Shown: positions 8,494-15,013, counted from the stretch's first letter. The stretch is 16,607 nucleotides of DNA from Rhodospirillales bacterium (GCA_016195145.1 JACQAF010000311.1:1-16607), one strand, 5' to 3'. Notes: generated from the sequence alone by a model not told the origin. Program-made: numbers and translations.

Positions 8494-9060
8494 CTACCAG
8501 ATTCGCGCCGGTCCCGTATCGAGATGAAGGTAATTGGCCGCAGGGTAGAAGCCAACCCCGCCCGCCTTCGTCGCCACCGCCGCACGCCGTGCGCCGGCAA
8601 GCGACTGGCCGGGCACGCGAATATCCACCGCCCGGCCCTGTATATGGAAGCTGTTGCGCGCCACGCCATGCTGCTTGCGCCGCGCCGCCGCGTTGGTCTC
8701 GGCCGAGCGATAGCCGGAGATGACCTGTATCGGCTTCACCGCGCCGAGACGGGCCTGAAGATCGTGCAGCATGTCGAACAGGCGCAGATCGATTGCGGTT
8801 CGCTTGTCGTTTTTATAGTCGCGCAGCAAATGGTGAAGGCGCGCCAGCGCCTCGGGCAGATAATCGCCGTTCGCCCAGTAAACGCCGCGGAAGCTTTCGC
8901 CGGTATGCGGATGGGCGAGGATCAAGCGCTTTTCCGCCACGGCCACATGCGCCGCCGCCGGCCGGACGACAAGGAACGCACCGGCGGCAAGCCCGCCGAC
9001 GAGAAAACCGCGACGCGTAACGCCGCGCGGGCACATGGATCGATTTTGCTTTGCCGCCAT
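8494..9060 (-). CDS. Tat-exported DUF882 protein (MepK/YcbK-like peptidoglycan endopeptidase)
   Basis: The 188-residue product has a twin-arginine signal (TRRGFLV, R16-R17) followed by a hydrophobic stretch ending in AAAHV, so it should be exported folded. The mature part is a complete DUF882/M15-like domain: ISGYRSAETN, then SFHIQGRAVD supplying H139 and D146, and YLHLDTG supplying H179, which together form the expected zinc site. E. coli MepK (YcbK) of this family cuts peptidoglycan cross-links, especially the 3-3 type; many alphaproteobacterial members are annotated only as DUF882. A purine-rich ribosome site (AGGGGGCG) lies just upstream of the ATG. The gene is transcribed away from gcrA and shares a 259-base control region with it, which hints at cell-cycle-timed expression (inference). 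corA follows 43 bases downstream. Confidence 0.9.
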   Translation of the reverse strand: MAAKQNRSMCPRGVTRRGFLVGGLAAGAFLVVRPAAAHVAVAEKRLILAHPHTGESFRGVYWANGDYLPEALARLHHLLRDYKNDKRTAIDLRLFDMLHDLQARLGAVKPIQVISGYRSAETNAAARRKQHGVARNSFHIQGRAVDIRVPGQSLAGARRAAVATKAGGVGFYPAANYLHLDTGPARIW

Positions 9061-9096
9061 TTACGCCCCCTATGCGCGTCGTACTCGCCGGCAGAT

Positions 9097-9101
9097 GAAT
9101 C
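9097..9101. promoter_or_regulatory. GANTC (CcrM) site upstream of the DUF882 gene
   Basis: The bases read GAATC, 36 bases upstream of the DUF882 start. GANTC is the target of the alphaproteobacterial cell-cycle methylase CcrM. A single five-base site can occur by chance; it is listed because the other GANTC in this spacer overlaps the gcrA promoter. Confidence 0.4.
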
Positions 9102-9225
9102 CGCCAGCAATCCGCGTTTGGGCCCACTCCGCCCAGCGGCACCCCCCTTAACCATGATGGTGTGCCAAACCCGCCATCCGCGCGCAACTCCCTTATTTAC
9201 CGTTTCGCGATGGGCCAATGCGCTG

Positions 9226-9247
9226 CGTACGGTCTTGACTCCGTACG
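9226..9247. promoter_or_regulatory. 7-bp inverted repeat bracketing the gcrA -35 box
   Basis: CGTACGG (9226-9232) and its exact reverse complement CCGTACG (9241-9247) are separated by eight bases that contain the predicted -35 hexamer and most of a GANTC site. This is the geometry of an operator for a dimeric regulator, although the cognate protein is unknown and a DNA hairpin is an alternative reading. Confidence 0.5.
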
Positions 9248-9263
9248 GCGAGGGGGACACAAT
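9235..9263 (+). promoter_or_regulatory. Predicted sigma-70-type promoter of gcrA with overlapping GANTC
   Basis: TTGACT (9235-9240) matches the -35 consensus in five of six positions. After a 17-base spacer, CACAAT (9258-9263) matches the -10 in four of six, which would put the transcription start near 9270. The GANTC site GACTC (9237-9241) overlaps the -35, so CcrM methylation would directly mark this promoter. GcrA itself acts with sigma-70 at methylated GANTC promoters in Caulobacter, so self-regulation is possible (inference). Confidence 0.55.
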
Positions 9264-9283
9264 ATTTAGTGCTCTGGCCTAAG

Positions 9284-9292
9284 TTATCCACA
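9284..9292 (+). promoter_or_regulatory. Perfect DnaA box in the gcrA leader
   Basis: The nine bases TTATCCACA match the strict DnaA-box consensus TTATNCACA exactly and are 27 bases upstream of the gcrA ATG, just downstream of the predicted transcription start. In Caulobacter DnaA controls gcrA expression, so a functional site here is expected from known biology. Binding itself is not shown by the sequence. Confidence 0.7.
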
Positions 9293-9319
9293 ATTTCTAG
9301 GGAAATTAGGGAGCTATCC

Positions 9320-9757
9320 ATGGATTGGACCCCGGACCAAATCGGCGAATTGACCCGCCTGTGGGGCGAAGGCCTGACGACCTCAGAAATCGGCAAACGC
9401 CTGGGGATTTCCAAGAATGCCGTGGTCGGCAAGGCCCACCGGCTGCACCTTTCGTCCCGACCGTCGCCGATCAAGCGCAGCGGCCGCCCCCCGGTCTATC
9501 GCCGCCAGACGCCATCCGCGTCGCCGCCGGCCCCTGCCGCCCGTCTCGTCCCGGTACTGGCGACGCCGGCCGCCACTGCCCCGCCCAAGCGGGTGGTCGA
9601 ATTATCGTCGCAGTCGTGCCGCTGGCCGATCGGTCATCCGGGCGACGTCGATTTTCACTTCTGCACCGACCGCGCGGTTGCCGGCAAGCCGTATTGCACC
9701 GAGCACGCGGCGATGGCGTATGTGAAGGTCAAGCCGAGGGCCGGCGAAGCCGCCTGA
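9320..9757 (+). CDS. gcrA: GcrA cell-cycle regulator
   Basis: GcrA is a small transcription cofactor that binds sigma-70 RNA polymerase and activates promoters carrying methylated GANTC sites, coordinating replication, DNA methylation and division in Alphaproteobacteria. The 145-residue product shows the whole family pattern: MDWTPDQIGELTRLW at the start, a helix-turn-helix (LTTSEIGKRLGISKNAVVGKAHRL, about residues 20-43), a variable Pro/Ala linker (about 50-92), and the C-terminal sigma-interacting domain with SCRWPIGHPG, FHFC and KPYCTEHAAMAY. The ATG at 9320 is chosen because the family begins MDW/MSW, and AGGGAG stands seven bases upstream; a GTG 51 bases earlier would place the DnaA box inside the coding region and add unrelated residues. 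An 8-bp stem-loop follows the stop. Confidence 0.95.
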   Translation: MDWTPDQIGELTRLWGEGLTTSEIGKRLGISKNAVVGKAHRLHLSSRPSPIKRSGRPPVYRRQTPSASPPAPAARLVPVLATPAATAPPKRVVELSSQSCRWPIGHPGDVDFHFCTDRAVAGKPYCTEHAAMAYVKVKPRAGEAA

Positions 9758-9758
9758 C

Positions 9759-9784
9759 GCCCGGGCTCGCGTTCTGGCCCGGGC
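9759..9784 (+). terminator. GC-rich stem-loop after gcrA, possible terminator
   Basis: Two copies of the self-complementary octamer GCCCGGGC (9759-9766 and 9777-9784) are separated by ten bases and begin two bases after the gcrA stop, forming a perfect 8-bp stem. No T-run follows, so this is not a canonical intrinsic terminator. It may slow polymerase or protect the 3' end of the gcrA message. Confidence 0.4.
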
Positions 9785-9857
9785 CAAACCACGGGTCAAG
9801 AAAGGTTTGCGCGCGGCGGTTGATTGGCGACCGCATCGTCGCCTAATCTCGCCGGCC

Positions 9858-10415
9858 ATGTTGCTCGGACGAATCGCCATCGTCGCGGCTGCGGCTTTTG
9901 CCGTTGTGCCGTTTATTGTCCCGGCCGCGGCCGAGAGCGACGGGGTGCGCTTTATCGATCTCAAATCGGCGACCAGCGCCTGCATTGGCAAAAACGAGAC
10001 ACCGATCTGCGCCGCCGAAACCCTGCTCGCCTGTATGGTGCGCGCCGCAGCTACTGCTTGTGCAAGCATTGGCGTGGCCGAAGAGCGCCTAGCGGCGTTC
10101 GTCGCGCCGACGCGGCTCGAATACACGGTCGAGCGCATCAGCGTTATCCGGCCCGAGGACGTTACCGAAGACTTGCGCGACCTCGACTGGTTCAGGCCCG
10201 GCTATACGATGATCGAGCTTCAACGCCGCGCTTGCCCGGCTGGTAGTGCGTCCTGCGCCGACGAGAACTGGGCTTATTTTCAGATTTTTGCACGCCCCCG
10301 CGCGGCCGAGTCCGGTCCGTCGCGCTGGGAGATCGTCACCTGGCGCGGCGATACCGAGCCCGACCAGCCGCCCGAGATTCCCGAGAGTTTCCGGCGCGAT
10401 CAGCCCGGAAATTGA
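9858..10415 (+). CDS. Exported protein of unknown function with six cysteines
   Basis: I do not recognise this 185-residue protein. It starts with a clear Sec signal peptide (hydrophobic residues 5-22, likely cleavage after the AAA at 23-25). The mature part contains six cysteines: C42, C51, C59 and C68 in the first half and a C-x6-C pair (RRACPAGSASC) later. They could make three disulfides in the periplasm. There are no further hydrophobic helices and no lipobox, so a soluble periplasmic protein is likely. The end is acidic and proline-rich (EPDQPPEIPESF). The ATG at 9858 is chosen because the signal peptide begins there; the frame runs 17 codons further up without a signal-like start. It follows gcrA by 100 bases on the same strand, but the stem-loop after gcrA suggests a separate unit. 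It converges on the next small gene. Confidence 0.7.
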   Translation: MLLGRIAIVAAAAFAVVPFIVPAAAESDGVRFIDLKSATSACIGKNETPICAAETLLACMVRAAATACASIGVAEERLAAFVAPTRLEYTVERISVIRPEDVTEDLRDLDWFRPGYTMIELQRRACPAGSASCADENWAYFQIFARPRAAESGPSRWEIVTWRGDTEPDQPPEIPESFRRDQPGN

Positions 10416-10438
10416 TTAGTCGCCCTATCAACCGGCGA

Positions 10439-10723
10439 TTATCGCGCTACGCCGAATCCAGTCTTGGTCAGCGGGGTCACGAGCGGCGGCAAACCCCGGC
10501 GCGCCTGATCGACGGCTTCCATGCAGCCCGGTTCGTCACCGCGCCGCGCCGCCAGCCTCGCGTCGGCAAGCGCCGCCGTCACCCGCCGCTTAATCTGCGG
10601 ATCGACAATCCGGCGGGCCTCGCTCTCGATCGATCTGATCTCGTTCGAGCATCCGGCGCGGGCCGGGCTGGCAAATCCGGCAACGGCAATAAGGGCGATC
10701 AACCCGAGGGCGGTTTTGTTCAT
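10439..10723 (-). CDS. Small exported helical protein of unknown function
   Basis: The 94-residue product has a short basic start and hydrophobic signal peptide ending ASPARA (cleavage near residue 23). It leaves a mature protein of about 70 residues rich in Arg, Glu and Ala with two cysteines, C25 right after the signal and C67. The predicted picture is two helices (about 27-40 and 43-61, then 66-74) pinned by one disulfide. C25 does not sit in a lipobox, since the preceding residues are PARAG rather than L-x-x. I know of similar short alphaproteobacterial proteins only as hypothetical. It is convergent with the six-cysteine protein (23-base gap) and divergent from the ECF sigma factor gene (205-base spacer). 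Confidence 0.7.
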   Translation of the reverse strand: MNKTALGLIALIAVAGFASPARAGCSNEIRSIESEARRIVDPQIKRRVTAALADARLAARRGDEPGCMEAVDQARRGLPPLVTPLTKTGFGVAR

Positions 10724-10871
10724 AGCGCGATCCCGTTCTTGGGCTTTTATGCCCGGCGTGGCAACATGTTATTGAACAACGCTGCGTCGATCCGTCTTAT
10801 TCCGCTGGCCATGCCGCCGGATACGATGCTAACTAGCGGAAAGATATAGACGAAAATTATGGCTACAAAAG

Positions 10872-10897
10872 GGAATTAACCCCCGTGGACGACCGTT
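10872..10897 (+). promoter_or_regulatory. Predicted ECF-type promoter of the sigma/anti-sigma operon
   Basis: GGAATTAAC at 10872-10880 has the GGAA core typical of ECF -35 elements, and CGTT at 10894-10897 follows with a spacing (16 bases after GGAATT) normal for the -10 of ECF promoters. It lies 31 bases upstream of the ECF gene. ECF sigma factors commonly transcribe their own operon, which supports the call. The rest of the spacer 10724-10871 shows only a weak GGGC/GCCC hairpin near 10741-10754. Confidence 0.5.
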
Positions 10898-10928
10898 TTC
10901 ACACCGTCGGAAGCGCCGGAAGGCGGTC

Positions 10929-11501
10929 ATGCCGGCCGTTCTAGACGCCCAGGTCCGCGACCAGATGATCGCGCTCCTGCCGCGGCTGCGACGGTTTGCT
11001 CGCGGCCTTGCCGGCACGGCTGACCAGGCCGATGACTTGGTGCAGGCCGCGTGCGAGCGGGCCATCACCCGCATCGGCCAATGGACGCCCGGAACGCGGC
11101 TCGATAGCTGGATGTTCCGGATTATCCAGACCATCTGGCTGGATGAGCGACGGGCAGTCAAGGTGCGCGGCGGGGATAATCGGCTCGACCCGGCGGAAGC
11201 CACCGAGCCGGAATTGACGGTCGATGGGGTGCGACGAATGGAAGCGCATCTGACCTTCGACGCCGTACGGCGGGCGATGGGCGGATTGCCGGAAGATCAG
11301 AGGGTGGTGTTGATGTTGGTGTGCGTGGAAGGGCTGACCTACAAGGAAGCGGCGGAAACGCTCGCCGTCCCCATTGGCACGGTGATGAGCCGCCTCGCCC
11401 GCGCGCGCCTGGCGCTCGCCCACAAACTGGGCGAAAGCGCGACCGGCGACGCGGTAGGGGATCGGGTGGTGCGGCTCGGTTCGCTGGCGGCGGATAATTA
11501 G
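10929..11501 (+). CDS. ECF-subfamily RNA polymerase sigma factor
   Basis: The 190-residue protein has the two-domain ECF layout. Region 2 spans about residues 8-75, with the DDLVQAACERAI segment and the -10-recognition helix around DSWMFRIIQTIWLDERR. Region 4 spans about 115-170, with LPEDQRVVLMLVCVEGLTYKEAAE, then a helix-turn-helix (PIGTVMSRLARARLAL) that reads the -35. There is no sigma region 3 or C-terminal extension. A GGAAGG five bases before the ATG supports the start. The anti-sigma gene begins 32 bases after the stop, the usual arrangement for a stress- or envelope-responsive ECF switch. The upstream GGAATT/CGTT pair suggests autoregulation. The ECF subgroup and stimulus cannot be named from sequence alone. 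Confidence 0.93.
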   Translation: MPAVLDAQVRDQMIALLPRLRRFARGLAGTADQADDLVQAACERAITRIGQWTPGTRLDSWMFRIIQTIWLDERRAVKVRGGDNRLDPAEATEPELTVDGVRRMEAHLTFDAVRRAMGGLPEDQRVVLMLVCVEGLTYKEAAETLAVPIGTVMSRLARARLALAHKLGESATGDAVGDRVVRLGSLAADN

Positions 11502-11533
11502 CCGCTACGGCATTACGGTTTCAGGAAGGTAAA

Positions 11534-12376
11534 ATGACGCGCGCAGATCGAGTGGACGATGTGATGCTGATGGCCTATGTCGACGGCGAGGTCGACGCCA
11601 TCACGGCGCGCGAGATCGAGGCCGCCATCGCTGCCGATCCCGCGACGTCAGCGCGCGCGCGCGCCTTGCGCGACAGCGCCGCCCTGCCGCGCGCCGCGTT
11701 CGCCGACGTGTTGCACGAAGAAGTTCCCGATCGCCTGATTGCAGCGCTTGGCAAGACCGAGGAAGGCAATGCCCCGGCGGTCGATCTGGCCAGCCGGCGC
11801 GCGGCCCGCCCGGCCAGGCATATGCTCGGCTGGGCGGTCGCCGCGGCGCTGGCCACGCTGATCATCGGCGCCGGCGGCACCTACGGCTATCTGCGCGGCT
11901 TCGCGCCGATCCGGCCGGAACTGCAAACCGTCGCGGCCGATCGCTGGATCGATAACGTTGCCGCCTTTTACAAGGAATACGCGGGCACGCTGGCCAAGGA
12001 AGACCGGCTGCTCGTCGATTTCAACGCCGAGCATATCGGCGATCTCGAATCGTGGTTCGGCGCGCGGCTGAAGCGCCGCCTGTCGGTGCCCGACCTGTCG
12101 GCCCAGGGCTTTTTCCCGCAAGGGGGGCGGCTGCTGATCATCGGCGGCAGGCCGGCGGCGCAATTCCTTTATTTTTCGCAGGGCGGCGAGCTGGTCGGCT
12201 TGGTGGTCGCCTTCAGCAACGAAGGAAATCTGCCGGGAAATCTCGCCAAACGCGGCGACGTCAATGTCGTCTACTGGCGCGAAGGCGGCTATGCCTACGC
12301 CTTCGTCGGCCAGATCGACAGCAAGCGGCTCTGGCATCTTGCCGACGTGTCATGGAAGTCGCTCGACACGATCTAG
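11534..12376 (+). CDS. Membrane-anchored anti-sigma factor
   Basis: The 280-residue product starts with a short cytoplasmic domain (about 1-95) of the anti-sigma type: VDDVMLMAYVDGEVDAITAREIE then an Ala/Arg helix. It has a single membrane helix (about 98-117, AVAAALATLIIGAG) and a periplasmic domain of about 160 residues. The zinc-binding HxxxCxxC motif of ZAS-type anti-sigma factors is absent. It presumably holds the ECF protein encoded just upstream at the membrane until a periplasmic signal releases it; the periplasmic domain, which I do not recognise, would be the sensor. AGGAAGG six bases upstream supports the ATG. A 14-base alternating GC tract (11651-11664) lies in the N-terminal domain. 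The gene ends four bases from the convergent cyclase gene. Confidence 0.85.
   Translation: MTRADRVDDVMLMAYVDGEVDAITAREIEAAIAADPATSARARALRDSAALPRAAFADVLHEEVPDRLIAALGKTEEGNAPAVDLASRRAARPARHMLGWAVAAALATLIIGAGGTYGYLRGFAPIRPELQTVAADRWIDNVAAFYKEYAGTLAKEDRLLVDFNAEHIGDLESWFGARLKRRLSVPDLSAQGFFPQGGRLLIIGGRPAAQFLYFSQGGELVGLVVAFSNEGNLPGNLAKRGDVNVVYWREGGYAYAFVGQIDSKRLWHLADVSWKSLDTI
11651..11664. repeat. Seven-unit GC dinucleotide tract in the anti-sigma gene
   Basis: Fourteen alternating G and C bases encode part of the TSARARAL segment near residue 40 of the anti-sigma factor. Gain or loss of a unit would shift the frame. The number of repeats is modest and such tracts occur by chance in GC-rich genes. 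Confidence 0.6.
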
Positions 12377-12380
12377 AGTC

Positions 12381-13814
12381 TTAGGCTAGCACGACGAGAT
12401 CGAGCGGCTCGGCCACCCCCTCGACCCGCACGCCGCGGCGGTCTTGCTTGGGCGATGGCGGCGCATAACCCTGGCTCTGCGCCAGGGCGAAGGCTGACGT
12501 GTCGGTCAGGGCGCGCACCTTTTCAACCTTGGTATGCTTCTCAAGCTTGGCGGCGAGGTTCACCGCCTCGCCGATCACCGTATATTCGAGCCGCGTTTCG
12601 TCGCCCACCGCGCCGAAGACGACGCTGCCCGTCGCCACCGCAGCGCCCACCGGCGGCGCCGGCAGGCCGGCGGCCTCGCGCTGAGCGCGCCAACGCCCCG
12701 CCTCGGCGATCAGCGCGTCGACTGCGCGCAACGCATCGGCGGCGTAGGTTTGCGAGCGCCGCGCCGCGCCGAAGCTCGCCATGATTCCGTCGCCGAGGAA
12801 TTTGTCGATGCTGCCGCCATGTTCCTGGATCACCGGCACCATCCGCGCTTGGTACTCGGCCAGCAGCTTCATCGTCGCGCCGGGATCAAGGCTCGCGGTG
12901 AGGACGGTAAAACCGCGCATATCGACGAACAGCGCCGCCGCGTTGCGCATTTCTCCCTCGCCGGGATGAACAAGTTCGTCCGATCCGGTGATCCGGCGCG
13001 CAATGTCGGGGGCGAAAAAACGCTTGAGGTCGCGCGCCGCCTCGCCTTCGGCCAGCGCCTGAACCAGCACCCGCCGCGCCCGGGCGATGGCCGCGACCAG
13101 GATCAGGGTGACGATCAGGATCGAGATGATCTTGTCGAACTCCGCCCCCCACAGGATGCTGGCCGAGGTCATATAATGCACGTAATCGCGGGTGACCGGC
13201 ATGCCGCCCGGATCGAAGGTCGCCGCGTAGACGACCAGAACCAGCCAGCCCGACGCCGCTACCGCACCGGCCAGCAGAACGTAGCCTGCCTCGAACCGCA
13301 GGGCGCGCAGAGCGATAAAGATAAAGATGTAAAGCACCGTCGGCGCCTTCAGATAGAAGGCCGGCGGCTGCCCGTATTGCAGATGGAAGCTCCAGATCGT
13401 CACCAGCAGAAGCGCCATGTCGATGACGACCGAGACCGCCAGTATCCACGCCGTCAGCCGGTCGCGATAGGCAAGAAAAAGCCGCACCACGGTAAAACAG
13501 AAATACGCGCCGAGCGCCCATGGCACCGGAGCGAAGGGCGCATCGGCGCTGAAGGTCTTGGGCGCGACGGAATATAGGGTGGCGAAGGTGAGGACGAGGC
13601 CCATCTGCACCCAGCCGACGACGACCTCGCTGTGTCGCTGCTCGACCGCGATGGCGCGCCGCACCCGCTCGGGCAGGGTCACGCGGTCGGTCGCCCCGGA
13701 CACCAATTCGCCCAGCGCCCGAATCAGGCCGGAGATGGCTGTCCCTGTCTGCGCGGCCGGGGGTCGGGCCCGGTCCGGCTTGCGTCGCGATGGCGTTTGC
13801 GGACGATCTTGCAT
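12381..13814 (-). CDS. Membrane class III adenylate/guanylate cyclase
   Basis: The 477-residue product has about six hydrophobic helices between residues 63 and 245, a short linker helix (about 250-270, EGEAARDLKRFFAPDIARRI), and a C-terminal class III cyclase domain (about 285-450). The metal-binding aspartates are D298 (FVDMRGFT) and D342 (KFLGDGIM). K338 and the T in EYTVIG sit at the purine-selecting positions and favour ATP. The transition-state asparagine N419 is present, but the usual arginine four residues later is lysine, K423 (VNLAAKLE). The protein likely makes cAMP at the inner membrane in response to a signal sensed by the membrane domain (inference). GAAGGA eight bases before the ATG supports the start. 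The patatin gene lies 74 bases upstream on the same strand; no terminator is seen between them. Confidence 0.9.
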   Translation of the reverse strand: MQDRPQTPSRRKPDRARPPAAQTGTAISGLIRALGELVSGATDRVTLPERVRRAIAVEQRHSEVVVGWVQMGLVLTFATLYSVAPKTFSADAPFAPVPWALGAYFCFTVVRLFLAYRDRLTAWILAVSVVIDMALLLVTIWSFHLQYGQPPAFYLKAPTVLYIFIFIALRALRFEAGYVLLAGAVAASGWLVLVVYAATFDPGGMPVTRDYVHYMTSASILWGAEFDKIISILIVTLILVAAIARARRVLVQALAEGEAARDLKRFFAPDIARRITGSDELVHPGEGEMRNAAALFVDMRGFTVLTASLDPGATMKLLAEYQARMVPVIQEHGGSIDKFLGDGIMASFGAARRSQTYAADALRAVDALIAEAGRWRAQREAAGLPAPPVGAAVATGSVVFGAVGDETRLEYTVIGEAVNLAAKLEKHTKVEKVRALTDTSAFALAQSQGYAPPSPKQDRRGVRVEGVAEPLDLVVLA

Positions 13815-13888
13815 CGGCGATCCTTCAGTTACCGCCCCGCGTTACGATATCCCGCCTTTACCGGATGTGCATCCCTGCCAATCTCTGC

Positions 13889-14953
13889 TCACAGATATTT
13901 TGCGCGGATGTCGATTGTCGACTCGACGCCGAGCCGTGCGAAATTGCGTTCGATCCATTCGCCGGCCCGCTCGCGCCCAATGTCGCGCAGCCGGGTGAGA
14001 AACGACCAGTTGGGATCGAACTTGCTGGCGGCCCCGAGGTCGCGCATGAATTCCTCGGCGTCGATGGCGTGAATCAGCACCCGGTGCAGCGCATTGTCCC
14101 GGACATCGCCGCTATCGATCAGCTTGCTAACGAAGGCGATCGCCCGCATCTCACGCATCAGCGACGAGTTGAAGCTGATCTCGTTAAGACGGTTCATGAT
14201 CTCGTCCGGCGTCGTCGGCAGCTCGTCGCGCTCGATCGGATTGATGTGGATGACGACGACGTCGCGGCAATCGCAATGATAGATCAGGGGAAAGATCGCC
14301 GGGTTGCCCATGTACCCGCCGTCCCAGTAATGCGCGCCGTCGACCTCGACCGCCTGGAACAGATGCGGCAAGCAGCCCGAGGCGAGAACGGCAGCCGCGC
14401 TCAGCTCGCGATTGCCGAAAATCTTCACCTTGCCGCTGCGCACATTGGTCGCGCACAGGAACAGCTTGATCGGGCATTGCGCGCGCAGGGCCGCGAAATC
14501 GACTGTGCGCTCGATCAAGTCGCGCAAGGGATTTATGTCGAGCGGATTGAACTGGTACGGCGAGAACAGCCGCGCGAGCAGGCCGATAGCGAAATGGGAT
14601 GGCGCCGCCCGATACCCCGCCAGGCGGCCGAAATCTGGCCACCACGATCCCGGCCACGCGGTTTCGCTGATCGCGCGCCAGAAATCGTCGAGAGCCTGTC
14701 GCGCGCCAGCGCGCCCGCCGGCGGTGAACCCGTGGGCCGCGACCACGGCATTCATCGCCCCCGCGCTGGTCGCGCTCAGCCCTTCGATGGCGATGCGCTC
14801 GTCCTCGAACAGCCGGTCGAGGACGCCCCAGGCAAAGGCGCCGTGCGCCCCGCCGCCCTGGAGCGCGAGGTTGATGGTTTTGGTCGCCGCCGCAGCGGAT
14901 GTCGAGGACGCCGTCCCTTCGTCGGGACGCGCGCCAAGGCGTTCGTCGGGCAT
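13889..14953 (-). CDS. Patatin-like phospholipase
   Basis: The 354-residue protein has the patatin fold signature: oxyanion loop QGGGAHG (G33-G35), nucleophile elbow SATSAGAMNA with S63, and the catalytic aspartate D211 in YWDGGYMGNP, giving a complete Ser-Asp dyad. The usual GxSxG reads ATSAG, an alanine for the first glycine that I recall in other alphaproteobacterial patatins. Such enzymes hydrolyse ester bonds of phospholipids or other acyl lipids. There is no signal peptide; the first 25 residues are polar and Ala/Ser-rich, so a cytoplasmic enzyme is likely. The C-terminal part (about 235-354) after the Asp is helical and typical of the long bacterial subgroup. An AGGGA lies close to the ATG. 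The cyclase gene follows 74 bases downstream. Confidence 0.92.
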   Translation of the reverse strand: MPDERLGARPDEGTASSTSAAAATKTINLALQGGGAHGAFAWGVLDRLFEDERIAIEGLSATSAGAMNAVVAAHGFTAGGRAGARQALDDFWRAISETAWPGSWWPDFGRLAGYRAAPSHFAIGLLARLFSPYQFNPLDINPLRDLIERTVDFAALRAQCPIKLFLCATNVRSGKVKIFGNRELSAAAVLASGCLPHLFQAVEVDGAHYWDGGYMGNPAIFPLIYHCDCRDVVVIHINPIERDELPTTPDEIMNRLNEISFNSSLMREMRAIAFVSKLIDSGDVRDNALHRVLIHAIDAEEFMRDLGAASKFDPNWSFLTRLRDIGRERAGEWIERNFARLGVESTIDIRAKYL

Positions 14954-14971
14954 GGTCCCTGCGCTTGGTTG

Positions 14972-14990
14972 TAAATCGTCCGCCGATTTA
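14972..14990. promoter_or_regulatory. 7-bp inverted repeat upstream of the patatin gene
   Basis: TAAATCG (14972-14978) and CGATTTA (14984-14990) are exact reverse complements separated by five bases, 19 bases upstream of the patatin start. The arms are AT-rich against a GC-rich background. An operator overlapping the patatin promoter is the simplest reading; no regulator is identified. Confidence 0.45.
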
Positions 14991-15013
14991 TGATAGCGCT
15001 TGGCGCGGTTAAC

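Noticed and set aside
8451..8669. 73-codon N-terminal extension of corA
   Set aside because: It overlaps the end of the DUF882 gene, has no similarity to CorA, and GAAGGGA marks the ATG at 8450.
9148..9161. TTAACC as a CtrA binding site before gcrA
   Set aside because: Only one half-site is present; the second TTAA at the required seven-base spacing is missing. The neighbouring ACCAT/ATGGT repeat is too short to call.
9269..9319. Upstream GTG start giving gcrA 17 more residues
   Set aside because: The family begins at MDW, a good ribosome site precedes the ATG at 9320, and the extension would cover the DnaA box.
13790..14974. Plus-strand frame of 394 codons opposite the patatin gene
   Set aside because: Mirror frame with no domain; the minus strand shows a complete patatin Ser-Asp dyad.
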